32,367 bases of DNA from Anabaena sp. CRKS33. Lineage in GTDB: Bacteria; Cyanobacteriota; Cyanobacteriia; Cyanobacteriales; Nostocaceae. Where the stretch lies: contig LJOT01000016.1 in NCBI GenBank assembly GCA_001672075.1, forward strand, positions 1-32,367, in the 5' to 3' direction. Positions within the stretch are counted from its first letter, which is position 1. Each line of letters opens with the position of its first letter. The notes under the pieces are model-generated. The model saw nothing but the letters and a program-made list of their open reading frames with translations. It was not told where the DNA came from and did no database searches. The position numbers and the translations under genes were made by a program. This document shows positions 32,212 through 32,367 of the stretch, piece after piece.

Positions 32212-32282
32212 AGGTTGGGTTGAGGCGTTGGGAAACCCAAAAAAATCTCGAAAATGTTGGGTTTCATTCTTCAACCCAACCT
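32212..32282. repeat. Nested GGTTGGGTT hairpin repeat after ccs1
   Basis: AGGTTGGGTTGA (32212-32223) pairs with TCAACCCAACCT (32271-32282), and inside it AAACCCAA (32233-32240) pairs with TTGGGTTT (32257-32264). It begins 7 bp after the ccs1 stop and could serve as its terminator. It is the longest member of the repeat family seen at 13861-13897 and 24589-24613. Confidence 0.7.
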
Positions 32283-32367
32283 TGTATCTTAGAGGTATGT
32301 TAGAAGAAGTGGTAGACCGTCCCAACCTGGGTCAGAAAAGACCGCTTTGTAGCAAGGATCACCACAA

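Noticed and set aside
32297-32367. Possible start of another coding region (MLEEVVDRPN on plus; alternative open frames on minus)
   Set aside because: Too short, cut by the window edge, open on both strands, and no family recognised.

Overview
The window reads as chromosome of a filamentous, probably heterocyst-forming cyanobacterium (Nostocales; Anabaena/Dolichospermum-like). Evidence: psaK (photosystem I), a cyanobacterial-type ndhD, a CYP110-type P450, a PrcA-like calcium-dependent protease, an amino-acid ABC transporter operon matching natF-natG-natH-bgtA of Anabaena, System II cytochrome c biogenesis genes (ccdA-ccs1), AT-rich DNA, at least eleven HIP1 octamers (GCGATCGC, far more than expected at this base composition), and several families of short interspersed repeats typical of these genomes. 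I see no tRNA, rRNA, CRISPR array, prophage or full-length insertion sequence.

Layout. 1-1061 (-): N-terminal part of a transketolase-like thiamine-diphosphate enzyme, cut by the window edge. 1462-8391: cytochrome P450, ndhD, a small membrane protein and an orphan ABC ATPase (all +), an atypical OmpR-type response regulator (-), and a small conserved cyanobacterial protein (+). 8652-15236 (all -): a secreted repeat protein, then bolA and grxD (a known Fe-S/redox pair), then a two-gene unit made of a 1439-residue superfamily 1 helicase translationally coupled to a 268-residue winged-helix-like protein. A MITE-like element runs into the stop codon of the latter. 15400-20262: prcA-like protease (+) converging on and overlapping plsC (-), then tadA, a Uma2-family nuclease-like protein and grxC (all -).

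20395-24565 (+): the four-gene amino-acid importer operon, with natH bracketed by near-identical inverted repeats. 24647-28224 (-): an apparent operon sufE, alpha/beta-hydrolase-fold protein lacking its nucleophile, COG0523 (CobW-like) GTPase and a WD40 protein; a perfect palindrome lies 55-70 bp upstream of sufE, which suggests metal or Fe-S homeostasis. 28451-32205: psaK (+), an AllA-like ureidoglycolate lyase (+), a Nudix hydrolase (-), and ccdA-ccs1 (+) for c-type cytochrome maturation. The window ends in a repeat-derived hairpin.

Most genes are core cyanobacterial metabolism. The parts least explained by known biology are the helicase/winged-helix pair (with about 650 residues of coiled coil inserted inside the helicase core), the paired 15-bp palindromes before the orphan ABC ATPase, the 64-nt hairpin at 5592-5655, and the sufE-led operon with its dead hydrolase and upstream palindrome. 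All functions are read from sequence motifs and recalled family knowledge; nothing was searched or computed.
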